A stretch of DNA of 64,000 bases from Bog-756 sp963837805. Its GTDB lineage: Bacteria > Actinomycetota > Acidimicrobiia > Acidimicrobiales > RAAP-2. The notes beneath the pieces were generated by a model. The model made no database searches. It had not been told where the DNA came from and was given only the letters and a program-made list of their open reading frames with translations. Location of the stretch: positions 1 to 64,000 of the forward strand of contig CAWIOU010000035.1 of the NCBI GenBank assembly GCA_963837805.1, read 5' to 3'. Numbering within the stretch: the stretch's first letter is position 1; every line of letters begins with the position of its first letter. The translations under genes were made by a program, and so were the position numbers. Below are positions 43,554-53,385 of the stretch, piece by piece.

Positions 43554-45071
43554 ATGCCCACCGCCGTCCAAGAGTTGATGTCGTCCCCGCCGATCACCTG
43601 TGACGTCGACGCGTCACTGACCGAAGCCACCTCGTTGATGAACAGCCGCCAGATCGGGTCGGTGGTGGTGACCGACCACCGGGCCATCGTCGGCATCCTC
43701 ACCGAACGCGATCTGCTGCGTGCCTCGGCCACCAGCGCCGACCCCCTCACCGAACCGGTCCGACGGTGGATGACCGCCGACCCCGACGTGCTCGCCCTCG
43801 ACGACGAGGTGGTGGAGGCCTGGTCGGGGCTCACCCATCACCACTACCGCCACCTCCCGGTGGTCGACGACGGCCGGTTGGTCGGGGTGGTGTCTATCCG
43901 GGATCTCCTCACCGTGGCCCAGATCCGACCGGCCGACGAGGTCAGCGCCGACGTGCCCCGGGGCCTCGAAGGGGTGGTGGTGGCCGAGACCTCGGTCGGC
44001 GACGTACGCGGACAGGAGGGGTTCTTCCACTACCGGCAGTACTCGGCCACCGAACTGGCGGACCGGCGATCGCTCGAGGACGTCTGGCAATTGCTGTTCG
44101 ACGGAGCGCTCCCCGATCGGGCCGGCTCGCAACGGTTCGCCGCCGAGGTGGCCGGCCTGCGTACCATCCCCCAGGGTCTGGCGGCGATGCTCCCCACCCT
44201 GGCCGGCATGGGCTCGCCGCTCGACGTCCTCCGCACCGCGGTGTCCATCCTCGGCGCCGACCTCGGCTGGCGACCCACCCACGACATCGACCACCAAGAG
44301 CTGCGGGCCCAGGCCCTCCGCCTCTGCGCCGTCGTCCCCACCGTGCTCACCGCCGTGCACCGACTGCAGCAGGGCAAGGATCCCGTCCCCCCGCGTGACG
44401 ATCTGGGGTACGCCGCCAACTACCTGTGGATGCTGTCAGGGGAAGAGGCTCCGGCCCCCCATGTCCGGGCCGTCGAGGAGTACCTGGTGCTCACCATCGA
44501 CCACGGATTCAACGCCTCCACCTTCACCGCCCGGGTCATCGCGTCGACCGGCGCCGACCTGGCCGCGGCCATCGTCGGGGCTGTCGGGGCCCTGTCGGGC
44601 CCTCTTCACGGCGGTGCCCCGAGCCGGGCCCTGGCCATGCTCGACTCGATCGGGACACCCGACCGGGCCGAGGCCTGGATCCGCGAGGCGGTCCGGCGCG
44701 GTGACCGGATCATGGGCTTCGGCCATCGCGTCTACAAGACCGACGATCCCCGGTCGGTCTTCCTGCGGGACGTGGCCAGGAGCCTGGGCGGCGATCTGGT
44801 CGACTTTGCCGAGCAGGTGGAGCGGACCACGGTCGACGTCCTGGCCGAGCTCAAGCCCGGACGCCAGCTCTACACCAACGTCGAGTTCTTCGCCGGTGTG
44901 GTCATGCACACCTGCGGCATCCCCCGGGAGATGTTCACCCCCACCTTCGCCTCGAGCCGGACCATCGGGTGGGCCACCCACGTGATGGAGCAGGCCGCCG
45001 ACAACCGGCTGATCCGCCCGGCGGCGCGGTATGTGGGTCCGCCCCCGCCCCAGCCCGTTCCCGGCCTCTGA
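43554..45071 (+). CDS. Citrate synthase fused to two CBS domains
   Basis: 505 residues. Two CBS domains come first (residues about 1-60, MSSPPITCDVDASLTEA with GILTERDLLR; about 65-125, HLPVVDDGRLVGVVSIRDLL), forming a Bateman module that typically binds adenine nucleotides. A full citrate synthase follows from about residue 140, with TIDHGFNAST, GPLHGGAPSR, GFGHRVYKTDDPR and the C-terminal NVEFFAGVVMH. The arrangement suggests control of oxaloacetate/acyl-CoA condensation by energy charge. ATG 43554 follows GAGGAG; the frame extends to 43491 without support. Confidence 0.88.
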   Translation: MPTAVQELMSSPPITCDVDASLTEATSLMNSRQIGSVVVTDHRAIVGILTERDLLRASATSADPLTEPVRRWMTADPDVLALDDEVVEAWSGLTHHHYRHLPVVDDGRLVGVVSIRDLLTVAQIRPADEVSADVPRGLEGVVVAETSVGDVRGQEGFFHYRQYSATELADRRSLEDVWQLLFDGALPDRAGSQRFAAEVAGLRTIPQGLAAMLPTLAGMGSPLDVLRTAVSILGADLGWRPTHDIDHQELRAQALRLCAVVPTVLTAVHRLQQGKDPVPPRDDLGYAANYLWMLSGEEAPAPHVRAVEEYLVLTIDHGFNASTFTARVIASTGADLAAAIVGAVGALSGPLHGGAPSRALAMLDSIGTPDRAEAWIREAVRRGDRIMGFGHRVYKTDDPRSVFLRDVARSLGGDLVDFAEQVERTTVDVLAELKPGRQLYTNVEFFAGVVMHTCGIPREMFTPTFASSRTIGWATHVMEQAADNRLIRPAARYVGPPPPQPVPGL

Positions 45072-45165
45072 CCCGGGACACGGCCGCCCCTGGACGGCCG
45101 GCCCTCGACCCGCTCGACCCGCCCGCCCTCGACCCGCCCGCCGTCGGCTCGACGACCTTGGCACC

Positions 45166-45666
45166 TCACGCTGGCGGCGGGACCACCGGGGGGGCGATGC
45201 CGGGCGGGGCGATGGCGTGCTCTTCGACCCACTGGAGGTTCAGCTGGCGGCGGACGAACCGCCAACCCTCGTCCGTCTCCCGGTAGACGTCGCCGTAGCG
45301 GATGAACCAGACCACGTCGGTCCCGTACCCGACGCCGGCCGACGATGCATGGTGGGCGACGCAGTAGACGTCTCCGGTGGCCAGGCCGCCGTCGACGACG
45401 TACCGGTGGTTGGTCATCTGATGGAAGGTGCGGTCGTAGACCCGGAGGCCGTCGGGGATCCGGCGCAGAACGTCGTGTCCCCGGCGGGTGACGACCGGCT
45501 CGAGACTGTCGGGGAATTTCGGGACCACCAGCTCGCCGTCGGCCACGAACAGACCGGCGAACCGCTCGCCGTCCCGGTCGTCGACCGCGGCACCGTAGTC
45601 CGTCGACAGGTCGCGGAGCGCACCGATGGTGGCCTGACCGTCGGGAGACGGGAGGAGACCGGTCAC
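45166..45666 (-). CDS. SnoaL-like (NTF2-fold) protein
   Basis: 166 residues with the cone-shaped NTF2/SnoaL fold: ALRDLSTDYGAAVDDRDGER at the start, FHQMTNHRYVVDGGLATGDV and DEGWRFVRRQLNLQW later. Members are isomerases, dehydratases or binding proteins. The C-terminus is Pro-rich. GTG 45666 overlaps the stop of the LLM oxidoreductase (GTGA), so the two act in one operon. Confidence 0.85.
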   Translation of the reverse strand: MTGLLPSPDGQATIGALRDLSTDYGAAVDDRDGERFAGLFVADGELVVPKFPDSLEPVVTRRGHDVLRRIPDGLRVYDRTFHQMTNHRYVVDGGLATGDVYCVAHHASSAGVGYGTDVVWFIRYGDVYRETDEGWRFVRRQLNLQWVEEHAIAPPGIAPPVVPPPA

Positions 45667-46574
45667 GGGCGGTCGGGACCGCCTCGGTCGCCCGCCGTCA
45701 TGGCGAACCGCTCGGCGAAGGCCGACATCTCGTCGTGGATCCGGGCCAGGTCGTCGCTCATCGACGTCGAGACGACCAGGCGGGCGGCACCGGCCGCCTC
45801 GGCGTCCTCGATCTCCTGCTCCGAGGTGGTGGGCAGGTAACCCGACAGGGAGAGCTCGATGCCGGCCGGGTCGCGGCCGGCTTCCTCGGCCGCGGCCCGC
45901 ATCTCGGCCATCCGGAGGGCCAGGTCCTCCGGCGCCAGGCCGAGAGGCTGGAACCCGTCGCCGAGGCGTCCGGCCCGTCGGGCAGCCGCCTCGCTGTGCC
46001 CCCCGATGTGGATGGGCACCCCGTGCGGGTGGGCCGGCTTGGGGTACGAGTGGGCATGCCGGAAGGAGAAGAACTCGCCCTCGAAGTCGGCGCCCGACGG
46101 CCCCGAGTCGGCCCACAGGGTGCGCAGGGCGGCGATCGTCTCGTCGGTGCGACGGCCCCGGCTCCGCGGATCGGCTCCGGTGGCCCGGAGCTCCTCGTCC
46201 ATCCACCCCACCCCGACGCACATCCGTACCCGGCCTCCCGACAGGACGTCGACGGTGGCGATCCTCTTGGCCAGGACCACCGGATGATGGTTGGGGAGGA
46301 CCAGCACCCCGGTGGCCAGTCCGATGCGGTCGGTGACCGCGGCCAGATAGGCCATCAGATCGAGCGGATCGGGGATCCGACAGTCGTCGGGCAGCGGCAT
46401 CTTCCCCGAGGAGGCGTACGGATAGATGCTCTGGTAGTCGGAGACGACCACCGCGTGTTCCACCAGGACCACCGATTCGAACCCACAGGCCTCGGCGTGG
46501 CGGGCGAACGAGGTCATCCACTCGGGGTCGGCGGTGACCCCCGATCGGACTGGGGGGATGATCCCGAACCGCAT
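45663..46574 (-). CDS. LLM-class F420-dependent oxidoreductase
   Basis: 303 residues, bacterial luciferase-like TIM barrel: MRFGIIPPVRSG, the conserved LVLPNHHPVVLAKRIATVDV and the segment IHIGGHSEAAARRAGRLGDG. In actinobacteria this subgroup uses F420; hydride transfer to an unknown substrate. ATG 46574; upstream the frame remains open but has no family similarity. Precedes and overlaps the SnoaL-like gene. Confidence 0.9.
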   Translation of the reverse strand: MRFGIIPPVRSGVTADPEWMTSFARHAEACGFESVVLVEHAVVVSDYQSIYPYASSGKMPLPDDCRIPDPLDLMAYLAAVTDRIGLATGVLVLPNHHPVVLAKRIATVDVLSGGRVRMCVGVGWMDEELRATGADPRSRGRRTDETIAALRTLWADSGPSGADFEGEFFSFRHAHSYPKPAHPHGVPIHIGGHSEAAARRAGRLGDGFQPLGLAPEDLALRMAEMRAAAEEAGRDPAGIELSLSGYLPTTSEQEIEDAEAAGAARLVVSTSMSDDLARIHDEMSAFAERFAMTAGDRGGPDRP

Positions 46575-46670
46575 GGTCTGGCTCACTTTCGTCAGTGCCC
46601 GGCGGCCGCCTATTCGAAAGCGGTGCGCTCGGCGGGCCGGAGTTGGCTCGACCCCCCTCCCGGGAGACCG

Positions 46671-46687
46671 CTCACTAATGTAGTGAG
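46671..46687. promoter_or_regulatory. Palindrome CTCACTA-N3-TAGTGAG
   Basis: Perfect 7-3-7 inverted repeat between the divergent LLM (97 bp) and DMFase-like (71 bp) starts. A candidate operator for a regulator encoded elsewhere. Confidence 0.55.
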
Positions 46688-46757
46688 GTGAACAAGTCCA
46701 GCCGAGGCGGAGCTTCCAGAGTCGGCTGTCCTTCGATCGTCGGACCGTGACCACCCG

Positions 46758-48531
46758 ATGAGCGACGGGGTCGACGACGGGCCGGAGGGCGAGCGGGACC
46801 AGCCATCGCCTCCGGATTCGGAGTCGTCGTCCCGCCTCAACCGGCGCCGGTTCATCGGCTTGACGGCGGCCGGGGGCGTGGCCACCGCGGCGGTGGCGCT
46901 GGGCATCGCCGAATCGCAGTCCGGCGGCAGCCCCGAGGCCGCCGGCAAGATCCACGCCCAGGCCAAGCCCCCGCATCACCAGGAACATCAGCGCCGGGAC
47001 CGGGCCACCACCGCTGTCGTCAACGGGGTCAGGCTCCCCACGTCGCCTGCCATCATCGCCGAGAACGCCAAGACCGGTGACGCGTGGTGGACGACGACGG
47101 TGCCGGTCGACCGGGCCATCGAGGGCTACGTCAGCCAGGTCAGCGCGGTGCACGGCGACAAGGTCACCCTGTTCGTGAACACCAAGGCCCCACGGTTCCA
47201 CGTCGAGGCCTATCGCATCGGGTACTACCAGGGCATCGGCGGACGCCTGATCTGGACATCGGAGGAGCGGCGCGGGATCCAGCAGCCGGCCCCCGAGCTC
47301 ATGGCGCCCACCAACACCATCGAATGCCACTGGTCGCCGTCGGCCTCCTTCACCGTCGACCGGAGCTGGCCACCGGGCGCCTACCTGTTGAAGCTGGTCG
47401 GGTCCACCAGTGAGCAGCAGTACGTGCCCTTCTGCGTTCGCGACGACACCTCGCGGGCCGCCATCGTCATCCAGCACAGCGTGACCACCTGGCAGGCCTA
47501 CAACCGCTGGGGCGGCTACAGCCTCTACTACGGGAACACCGGCGGGGCGCTCTCGTTCACCCACGCCCCGGCCGGCGGTACCTACGCCGACCGCGCCCGC
47601 ATCGTCTCGTTCGACCGCCCCTACGACTTCGACTGGGCGTCGGGGGCGGCCGACTTCGTGGGCAACGAGATCCCGGTGATCTACCAGGCCGAGCAGCTGG
47701 GTCTCGACGTCACCTACTGGACCGACGTCGACCTCCACACCAATCCGCAACTTCTGAAGAACCACAAGGCGCTGATCAGCCTGGGCCACGACGAATACTG
47801 GTCCGCTCCGATGCGGGTCGGCGCCCAACGGGCGCTGTCCGCCGGGGTGAATCTGGCCTTCCTCGGCGCCAACGCCTGCTACCGCCAGATCCGGTTCGAA
47901 TCGTCACCGTTGGGCAACAGCCGGCGCCAGATCTGCTACAAGTCGGCGGCCGAGGATCCGATGGCCGGTCACAACCCCGAACTGGTCACGGTGAACTGGC
48001 CGCAGCCACCGGTCAACCGTCCCGAATCCAGCCTGATCGGGAGCACCTATCAGGACATCGAGGCCCAGGCCGACATGGTGGTCACCGATCCGGGCTCCTG
48101 GATCTTCGAGGGACTCGGGCTCTCCGCCAATGCCGTCCTGCCCAGCGTGGTCCAGGGCGAGTTCGACCGCTACGTCCCCGGCGGCGGCCCGGCCAACCTG
48201 GATGTGATCGCCCACTCGATCGTGCCCAACCGGGGCGGGAACTACTCCGATGTCACCTGGTACACGTTGCCCGGTGGCGGAGGGGTGTTCGCCACCGGCA
48301 ACGCCTCGTGGGTCGGCCATCTCGCCAACAGCACCCTGATCCCACCCAACGTGGTTCCCGATCGCCATCCCCGGGGTGACCGACCCGATGCTGCGGATGA
48401 TGGAGAACCTGTACGCGGTCATCGGCCTGGGCCCGGCCAGCCTCACCCGCCCGTCACAGGGGAATTGGCAGAGCATCTATGCGGCCGGCTCGCCCTCCAG
48501 CGCCGCTCCCAACACGATCAACGCGGCCTGA
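46758..48531 (+). CDS. Tat-exported DMFase-beta-like protein, apparent frameshift near 3' end
   Basis: About 590 residues. A twin-arginine signal (NRRRFIGLTAAGGVATAAVA) is at residues 28-55. The mature protein resembles the C-terminal, catalytic-like part of the N,N-dimethylformamidase large subunit family: RIGYYQGIGGRLIW, NRWGGYSLYY, SLGHDEYWSAPMR, FLGANACYRQIRFE and VTWYTLPGGGGVFATGNAS. The end needs removal of one C at 48357-48359 to give the expected IAIPGVTDPMLRMMENLYAV and a stop at 48531. An amidohydrolase role outside the membrane is inferred; substrate unknown. Confidence 0.8.
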
Positions 48532-48595
48532 GAACCGGGGCCCCGACTGGGCCGGCACGGGATCCTCGGAGCGATCGGAGCCCGGAAACGCAGCA

Positions 48596-48623
48596 GCCCG
48601 GGACGTAAACATGCGTCCCGGGC
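48596..48623. terminator. Bidirectional GC-rich terminator
   Basis: GCCCGGGACG and CGTCCCGGGC, a perfect 10-bp stem with an 8-nt loop, between the convergent DMFase-like and recA genes. No U tract on either strand. Confidence 0.55.
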
Positions 48624-48708
48624 CGGCGATTGCTCTGAGCGTTACCCGATCTCTCTCGTCACGAAACCGGGCCCACTTGAGGCCGTTGGCACGCGACGTC
48701 CGGTCGGA

Positions 48709-49791
48709 TTATTCGCTCAGGGTGATGGGCTGATCATCGAGGGAGAGCCCGTCGACGTCGTCGGGAACCACGGATGACTGTTCATTCAACTTTTCGGCCA
48801 GGGCTGCGTTCTGCTCCGCCAGGTACTCACGGATCCGCTCGTCGATTTCGGCCATCAGTTGCGGGTTCTCGGTCAGGAAGGTCTTGACGTTCTCGCGGCC
48901 CTGGCCCAACTGCTCACCCTCGTAGGTGAACCAGGCACCGGACTTCTTGATGAACCCGAGCTCGACCCCGACGTCGAGGAGTGATCCCTCGCGGCTGATA
49001 CCCCGGCCGAACGTGATGTCGAACTCCGCCTGCTTGAACGGAGGGGAGCACTTGTTCTTGACCACTTTCACCCGGGTCCGGTTGCCCACCTGATCGGCAC
49101 CGTCCTTGATGGTCTCGATACGCCGGATGTCCAACCGGACGGACGAGTAGAACTTGAGCGCCCGACCACCCGGGGTGACCTCGGGTGACCCGTACATGAC
49201 GCCGATCTTCTCCCTGAGCTGGTTGATGAAGATGGCGATGGTCCGCGACTTCGACAGGGTGCCGGTCAACTTGCGCAGCGCCTGGGACATCAGGCGGGCC
49301 TGGAGCCCGACGTGGGAGTCCCCCATCTCACCCTCGATCTCCGCCCGGGGGGTCAGTGCGGCCACCGAGTCGATGACCAGCACGTCGAGCGCTCCCGACC
49401 GGATCAACATGTCGGAGATCTCCAATGCCTGCTCACCGGTGTCCGGCTGCGAGATGAGCAGATCGTCGATGTTGACACCGATGGCCTTGGCGTAGACCGG
49501 GTCCATGGCGTGCTCGGCGTCCACGTAGGCGCAGATCCCGCCGTTGCGTTGCGCCTCGGCCACCACGTGCATGGCCAGCGTCGACTTGCCCGACGACTCC
49601 GGTCCGAAGATCTCCACGATGCGGCCACGCGGAAGGCCACCGATACCCAGGGCCAGGTCGAGCGCCAGCGCCCCGGTGGGGATGGCCTCGATGTTCATGT
49701 GCAGGTTCTCGCCCATGCGCATGATGGACCCCTTGCCGAACTGCTTCTCGATCTGACCCAGGGCCATGTCCAGTGCCTTGTCACGTTCCAT
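48709..49791 (-). CDS. recA: Recombinase RecA
   Basis: 360 residues, full length. Walker A GPESSGKSTLAMH near residue 64, Walker B region VLVIDSVAALTP, loop L1 and L2 regions (GDSHVGLQARLMSQALRKLT; FINQLREKIGVMYGSPEVTP) and an acidic C-terminus. Forms the nucleoprotein filament for homologous recombination and triggers LexA cleavage. A LexA box lies about 150 bp upstream. recX, usually downstream in actinobacteria, is not adjacent; a terminator and a convergent gene follow instead. ATG 49791 follows a GAGGAGAGAAG purine stretch. Confidence 0.99.
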   Translation of the reverse strand: MERDKALDMALGQIEKQFGKGSIMRMGENLHMNIEAIPTGALALDLALGIGGLPRGRIVEIFGPESSGKSTLAMHVVAEAQRNGGICAYVDAEHAMDPVYAKAIGVNIDDLLISQPDTGEQALEISDMLIRSGALDVLVIDSVAALTPRAEIEGEMGDSHVGLQARLMSQALRKLTGTLSKSRTIAIFINQLREKIGVMYGSPEVTPGGRALKFYSSVRLDIRRIETIKDGADQVGNRTRVKVVKNKCSPPFKQAEFDITFGRGISREGSLLDVGVELGFIKKSGAWFTYEGEQLGQGRENVKTFLTENPQLMAEIDERIREYLAEQNAALAEKLNEQSSVVPDDVDGLSLDDQPITLSE

Positions 49792-49938
49792 GTCTTCTTC
49801 TTCTCTCCTCGGTGTTGTTACTCACTTGACCGTGCCGACCCTACGGAGAAGGTGTGACACATGGCCGGTGGGCCCGAACCAGGGTCCGGAGCCGATCTCC
49901 ATGGACTGATGTGCTTCCACGACGAGATCACTCTAGAC

Positions 49939-49954
49939 CCGAACGCATGTTCGA
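49939..49954. promoter_or_regulatory. LexA/SOS box
   Basis: CCGAACGCATGTTCGA contains GAAC-N4-GTTC, the actinobacterial/Bacillus-type LexA half sites, in the space between recA and the divergent DUF3048 gene. Confidence 0.8.
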
Positions 49955-50077
49955 TGGCGGACCCGGTCACCGGGGACCGGGTCGGCCGCCCACGCCGCCG
50001 GAACGGCCGTCGGCGGCGCCGTTCCGGCCTCGGAATGCAACCAATTCGGCATCGGCTCGGAGTAGCCTCGCCCTGCA

Positions 50078-51375
50078 ATGCCCGATGAACACCCGCCATC
50101 CGGATCAGCACCGGAGGGCACGTCCGGTCCAGGACCGGCCGCTCGAGATTCCGACCTCACCGGCATGACCCCGGCCGTTCCCGGACCGGGACCGGGAGCA
50201 GTTCCGCCGCCGGAGGCGCCGCCGCCGGGGCCGCCGGAGCACCGAACGTCTACTCCCGGCAGGAGCTCCGGAGGCAGTCCAAGGAGAGCGGCGGCCCGTC
50301 CCGCTCCCGGTGGTACGTCCTCGCCGGGGTGGCGGTGGTGCTGATCGGGGTGCTGGGCGCCTTCTTCGCCACCAGGAACGACAAGACCGCCAAGGCCGCG
50401 GCGGCGGCCACCACCACGAGCGTGGCGGCTGCGCCGGTGGCCACCTGCCCGCTGACCGGGACACCGGCCCCGGGCGGGGTCGTGCCCGCCCGCCCCGCCC
50501 TCGGGGTGAAGATCGGCAACTATCCCGGCGACCGGCCTTCGGCCGGCCTCAACCAGGCCGACATCGTGTTCGAGGAGCCGGTGGAGGGCGCCATCACCCG
50601 GCTCCTGGCGGTGTTCCAGTGCCAAGGGGCTCCCCTGGTCGGCGACCTCCGGTCGGCACGGGCACCCGACGTCGGCATCCTCTCCCAGCTGTCCGACCCG
50701 CTGTTCGTCCACGCCGGCGGGATCGATCCGGTCATCGCCCTGCTCGCCTCCGCACCGCTGATCGACGACAACCTGTACTCGGGAGACCGGGGCTCGGCCA
50801 TCATCCAGCAGCCCGGGCGGGTGGCGCCGTACGCCACCTTCGTCAACACCGCATCCCTGTGGGCGTTCAATCCTTCGGACAACAAGCCTCCGGCGCCCAT
50901 CTTCCACTACACGTCGGCGTTGCCCACGGGAGCGGTTGCCGGTTCAGGTGCGAGCGTCCACATCCCGTTCTCCTCGACCTCCGACGTGACCTGGACGTGG
51001 AACCCGTCGGCGGGCTACGAGCGGTCCTACGCCGGGTCGCCCGACATGCTGCTCGGCGGCGGGCAGACCAAGGCGGCCAACGTCGTGATCATGACCGTGC
51101 AGACGTCGGACGGCCCCTGGGTCGAGAACGAGGAGGGCGGGTTGGAGGTGCAGGTGAACGCCATCGGCTCGGGGCCTCTCCTCGTGATGCGGAACAATGC
51201 CGCCATCGCCGGCACCTGGAGTCGGTCCAGCCTCACCCAACCGGCCACCCTCTCGGCGGCCAGCGGGGCTCCGATCACCCTGCAACCGGGCAACACCTGG
51301 GTCGAGCTGGTGCCGGCCGGCATCCCGGTGACGCCGGCGGCGGCTCCCGCCCCGGCGACCACCACCTCCCCCTGA
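50078..51375 (+). CDS. DUF3048-family membrane-anchored protein, apparent frameshift in the N-terminal linker
   Basis: From 50329 the frame encodes a TM anchor (VAVVLIGVLGAFFA) and an extracytoplasmic DUF3048/YerB-type domain (ALGVKIGNYPGDRP; NQADIVFEEPVEGAITRLLA; GDLRSARAPD; NVVIMTVQ). No start codon exists in that frame upstream of the TM helix; instead an ATG at 50078 opens a Pro/Gly-rich cytoplasmic leader in a second frame. One missing base in the GC-rich 50200-50235 stretch would join them into about 432 residues with NVYSRQELRRQSKE before the TM. Function of the family is unknown; often linked to the cell surface. Confidence 0.75.
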
Positions 51376-51378
51376 GAG

Positions 51379-52719
51379 CTACCCGAGGGCTCGGGCCGGA
51401 GCGGCCTCTCCTGACGCCGACCCGAGCGTCCGCCGCAACAGGTCGAGGGCGGCGATGGTGGCGTACTGCCGGACCCGGTCCCGGTCGCCGGGCACGTTGA
51501 ACCCGAACGACTCGGTCGGGTGGCCGGCCCGGGCCAGACCGACGAACACCGTCCCGGGGGGCCTGCCGTCCTGGGGTTCGGGACCGGCCACTCCGGTGAT
51601 GGCGAGCCCGACATCGGACTCGAGGACCCGGCGGGCGCCCTCGGCCATGGCCCGGGCGGCCTCCTCGGAGACCACCGGTCCCTCGGGCACGCCGAGGACG
51701 GCGAACTTGACCTCCGAGGCGTAGGACACCACCGAACCACGGAACCAGTGACTGGCCCCGGGCACGTTGACCAGACGGGACGACGCCAGTCCGCCGGTCA
51801 GGGATTCGGCCAGCCCGAGGGTCAGCCCGGCGGCGATGACCGCGGCGGCCACGGCATCCTCGATGGCCTCCTCGTCCACGCCGAACACCACGTCCCCGGC
51901 CGCCGCGGCCAGGACCCGCCGGATCTCGGCCTCCTCGGCATCCAACAGCACCGATGCGGCCTGTTCGTCCCCGGCCCGCACCGTGACCCGGACCTTGATC
52001 CCCTCGATGCCGCTGGCCAGGAAGGCGATGGTGGCCGACCCTGCGGTCCCCTCTCCCCCGGTTCCCGCCGCGCCCTCCGGCGCCGACGGACCGTCGAGGC
52101 GGGCGATGTGGCCGGCCAGCGCCTCGGCCAGCCCGGACTCGCTCATCCCCCAGGTCCGCAACACCCGGCTGGCGATGACACCGGTGGACTCGCCGGCCTC
52201 GGCCATCCTCTGCTGCAGATCGGGGACGATGGCCCGTTCGAACATGTCGGCCATCTCGTAGGGGACGCCGGGGACCGCATAGATGACCTTGTGACCCACC
52301 GGACAGATCAATCCGGGAGCCGTGCCCTTGGTCTGGGGGATGATGACGGCGCCCTCGGGCACGTCGGCCTGTCTGAGGTTCGAGTCGGGCATCTCCCGGC
52401 CCCGGCTCGAGAACATGGCACGGATCCTCTCCACCACGTCGGCGTCACGGTGCAAGGGCACGTTCATGACCTCGGCGATGGCGTCACGGGTGATGTCGTC
52501 GTGGGTCGGCCCGAGGCCTCCGCACACGATGACTCCGTCGCTGCGGGCCAGGGCCGTCCGGAAGGCCAGCACCATCCGGTCGTGATTGTCCCCCACCGCC
52601 TGGTGGAACTGGGAGGTGACCCCGACCGCGGCCAGGTGCTCGCCCATCCACTGGGAGTTGGTGTCGGTGATCTGGCCCAGGAGCAGTTCGGTACCGACGG
52701 CGACGATCTCGATGCGCAT
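51379..52719 (-). CDS. cinA: CinA-like protein (MocF-domain/nicotinamide-nucleotide amidase)
   Basis: 446 residues, both CinA domains: N-terminal molybdopterin-binding-like domain (VAVGTELLLGQITDTNSQWM; GGLGPTHDDITRDA; YAVPGVPYEMADMF) and C-terminal NMN amidase-like domain (LAESLTGGLASSRLVNVPGA; ITGVAGPEPQDGRPPGTVFV). The usual AESCTGG is AESLTGG here. A Gly/Ala-rich insert separates the domains. Works in pyridine-nucleotide recycling. Starts 6 bp after pgsA, in the rimO-pgsA-cinA operon that normally neighbours recA. Confidence 0.95.
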   Translation of the reverse strand: MRIEIVAVGTELLLGQITDTNSQWMGEHLAAVGVTSQFHQAVGDNHDRMVLAFRTALARSDGVIVCGGLGPTHDDITRDAIAEVMNVPLHRDADVVERIRAMFSSRGREMPDSNLRQADVPEGAVIIPQTKGTAPGLICPVGHKVIYAVPGVPYEMADMFERAIVPDLQQRMAEAGESTGVIASRVLRTWGMSESGLAEALAGHIARLDGPSAPEGAAGTGGEGTAGSATIAFLASGIEGIKVRVTVRAGDEQAASVLLDAEEAEIRRVLAAAAGDVVFGVDEEAIEDAVAAAVIAAGLTLGLAESLTGGLASSRLVNVPGASHWFRGSVVSYASEVKFAVLGVPEGPVVSEEAARAMAEGARRVLESDVGLAITGVAGPEPQDGRPPGTVFVGLARAGHPTESFGFNVPGDRDRVRQYATIAALDLLRRTLGSASGEAAPARALG

Positions 52720-52725
52720 CGGCGG

Positions 52726-53385
52726 TCAGGCCGCCGAGCTGGTGCCGTCGGCTGCGCCGACGCCGGGCCCGGTGATCGTCGCCCCGCTCCCCCGGGCGGC
52801 CCGTCGGCCGTCGAGAAAGTACTGGCCGCCGGTGAACAGGGTCATGGCCGTGGCCGCCCAGATAGCCGCAGACAGCACCCCCTGGTGGGTGGCCAGTGGC
52901 GGCGCCAGGCAGAGACCGATGGCCACGTCCTGGAGCAACGTCTTGACCTTGGCCGTCGTGCGGGCCGGAATGGAGACGCCATGCCGGCCGACCACCGACC
53001 GGTAGATGCTCATGGCCACCTCGCGGACGGCGATGAGGACCACCGGGAGCCACCAGACGATACCTTTGGCCACCAGGGCGAAGAGGGCGCCGAGGACCAC
53101 GACCTTGTCGGCCAGGGGATCGAGGAAGGCACCCGACCGGGTGGTTCCCTGGCGTCGGGCCAGCCACCCGTCGATGCCGTCGGACAGGGCCAGGATCCCG
53201 CCGAGCACGAACGTGGTCCAGCTGGCCCCCCACAACATGATGAGGGCGATGACCACCGGGGTGGCCAGCAGTCGCAGGAGGGTGATGGCGTTGGCCGGGG
53301 TGAGTAGGGCCGACGGCCCGAAGGTGGTGGCCCGGGTGGCCGACGCGGGCGCAGGCGCTCCGGGGATGATGGCGCCGCCGCTCAT
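52726..53385 (-). CDS. pgsA: CDP-diacylglycerol-glycerol-3-phosphate 3-phosphatidyltransferase
   Basis: 219 residues, polytopic. The CDP-alcohol phosphotransferase motif is intact: SDGIDGWLARR followed by GAFLDPLADK (D-G-x2-A-R-x8-G-x3-D-x3-D pattern). Makes phosphatidylglycerol phosphate in the membrane. ATG 53385 overlaps the rimO stop by 4 bp, so translation is coupled. Confidence 0.92.
   Translation of the reverse strand: MSGGAIIPGAPAPASATRATTFGPSALLTPANAITLLRLLATPVVIALIMLWGASWTTFVLGGILALSDGIDGWLARRQGTTRSGAFLDPLADKVVVLGALFALVAKGIVWWLPVVLIAVREVAMSIYRSVVGRHGVSIPARTTAKVKTLLQDVAIGLCLAPPLATHQGVLSAAIWAATAMTLFTGGQYFLDGRRAARGSGATITGPGVGAADGTSSAA

Noticed and set aside
50310..51500. Alternative 396-codon frame over the DUF3048 gene
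   Set aside because: The DUF3048 frame has the TM helix and family motifs; the other is Arg/Gly-rich.
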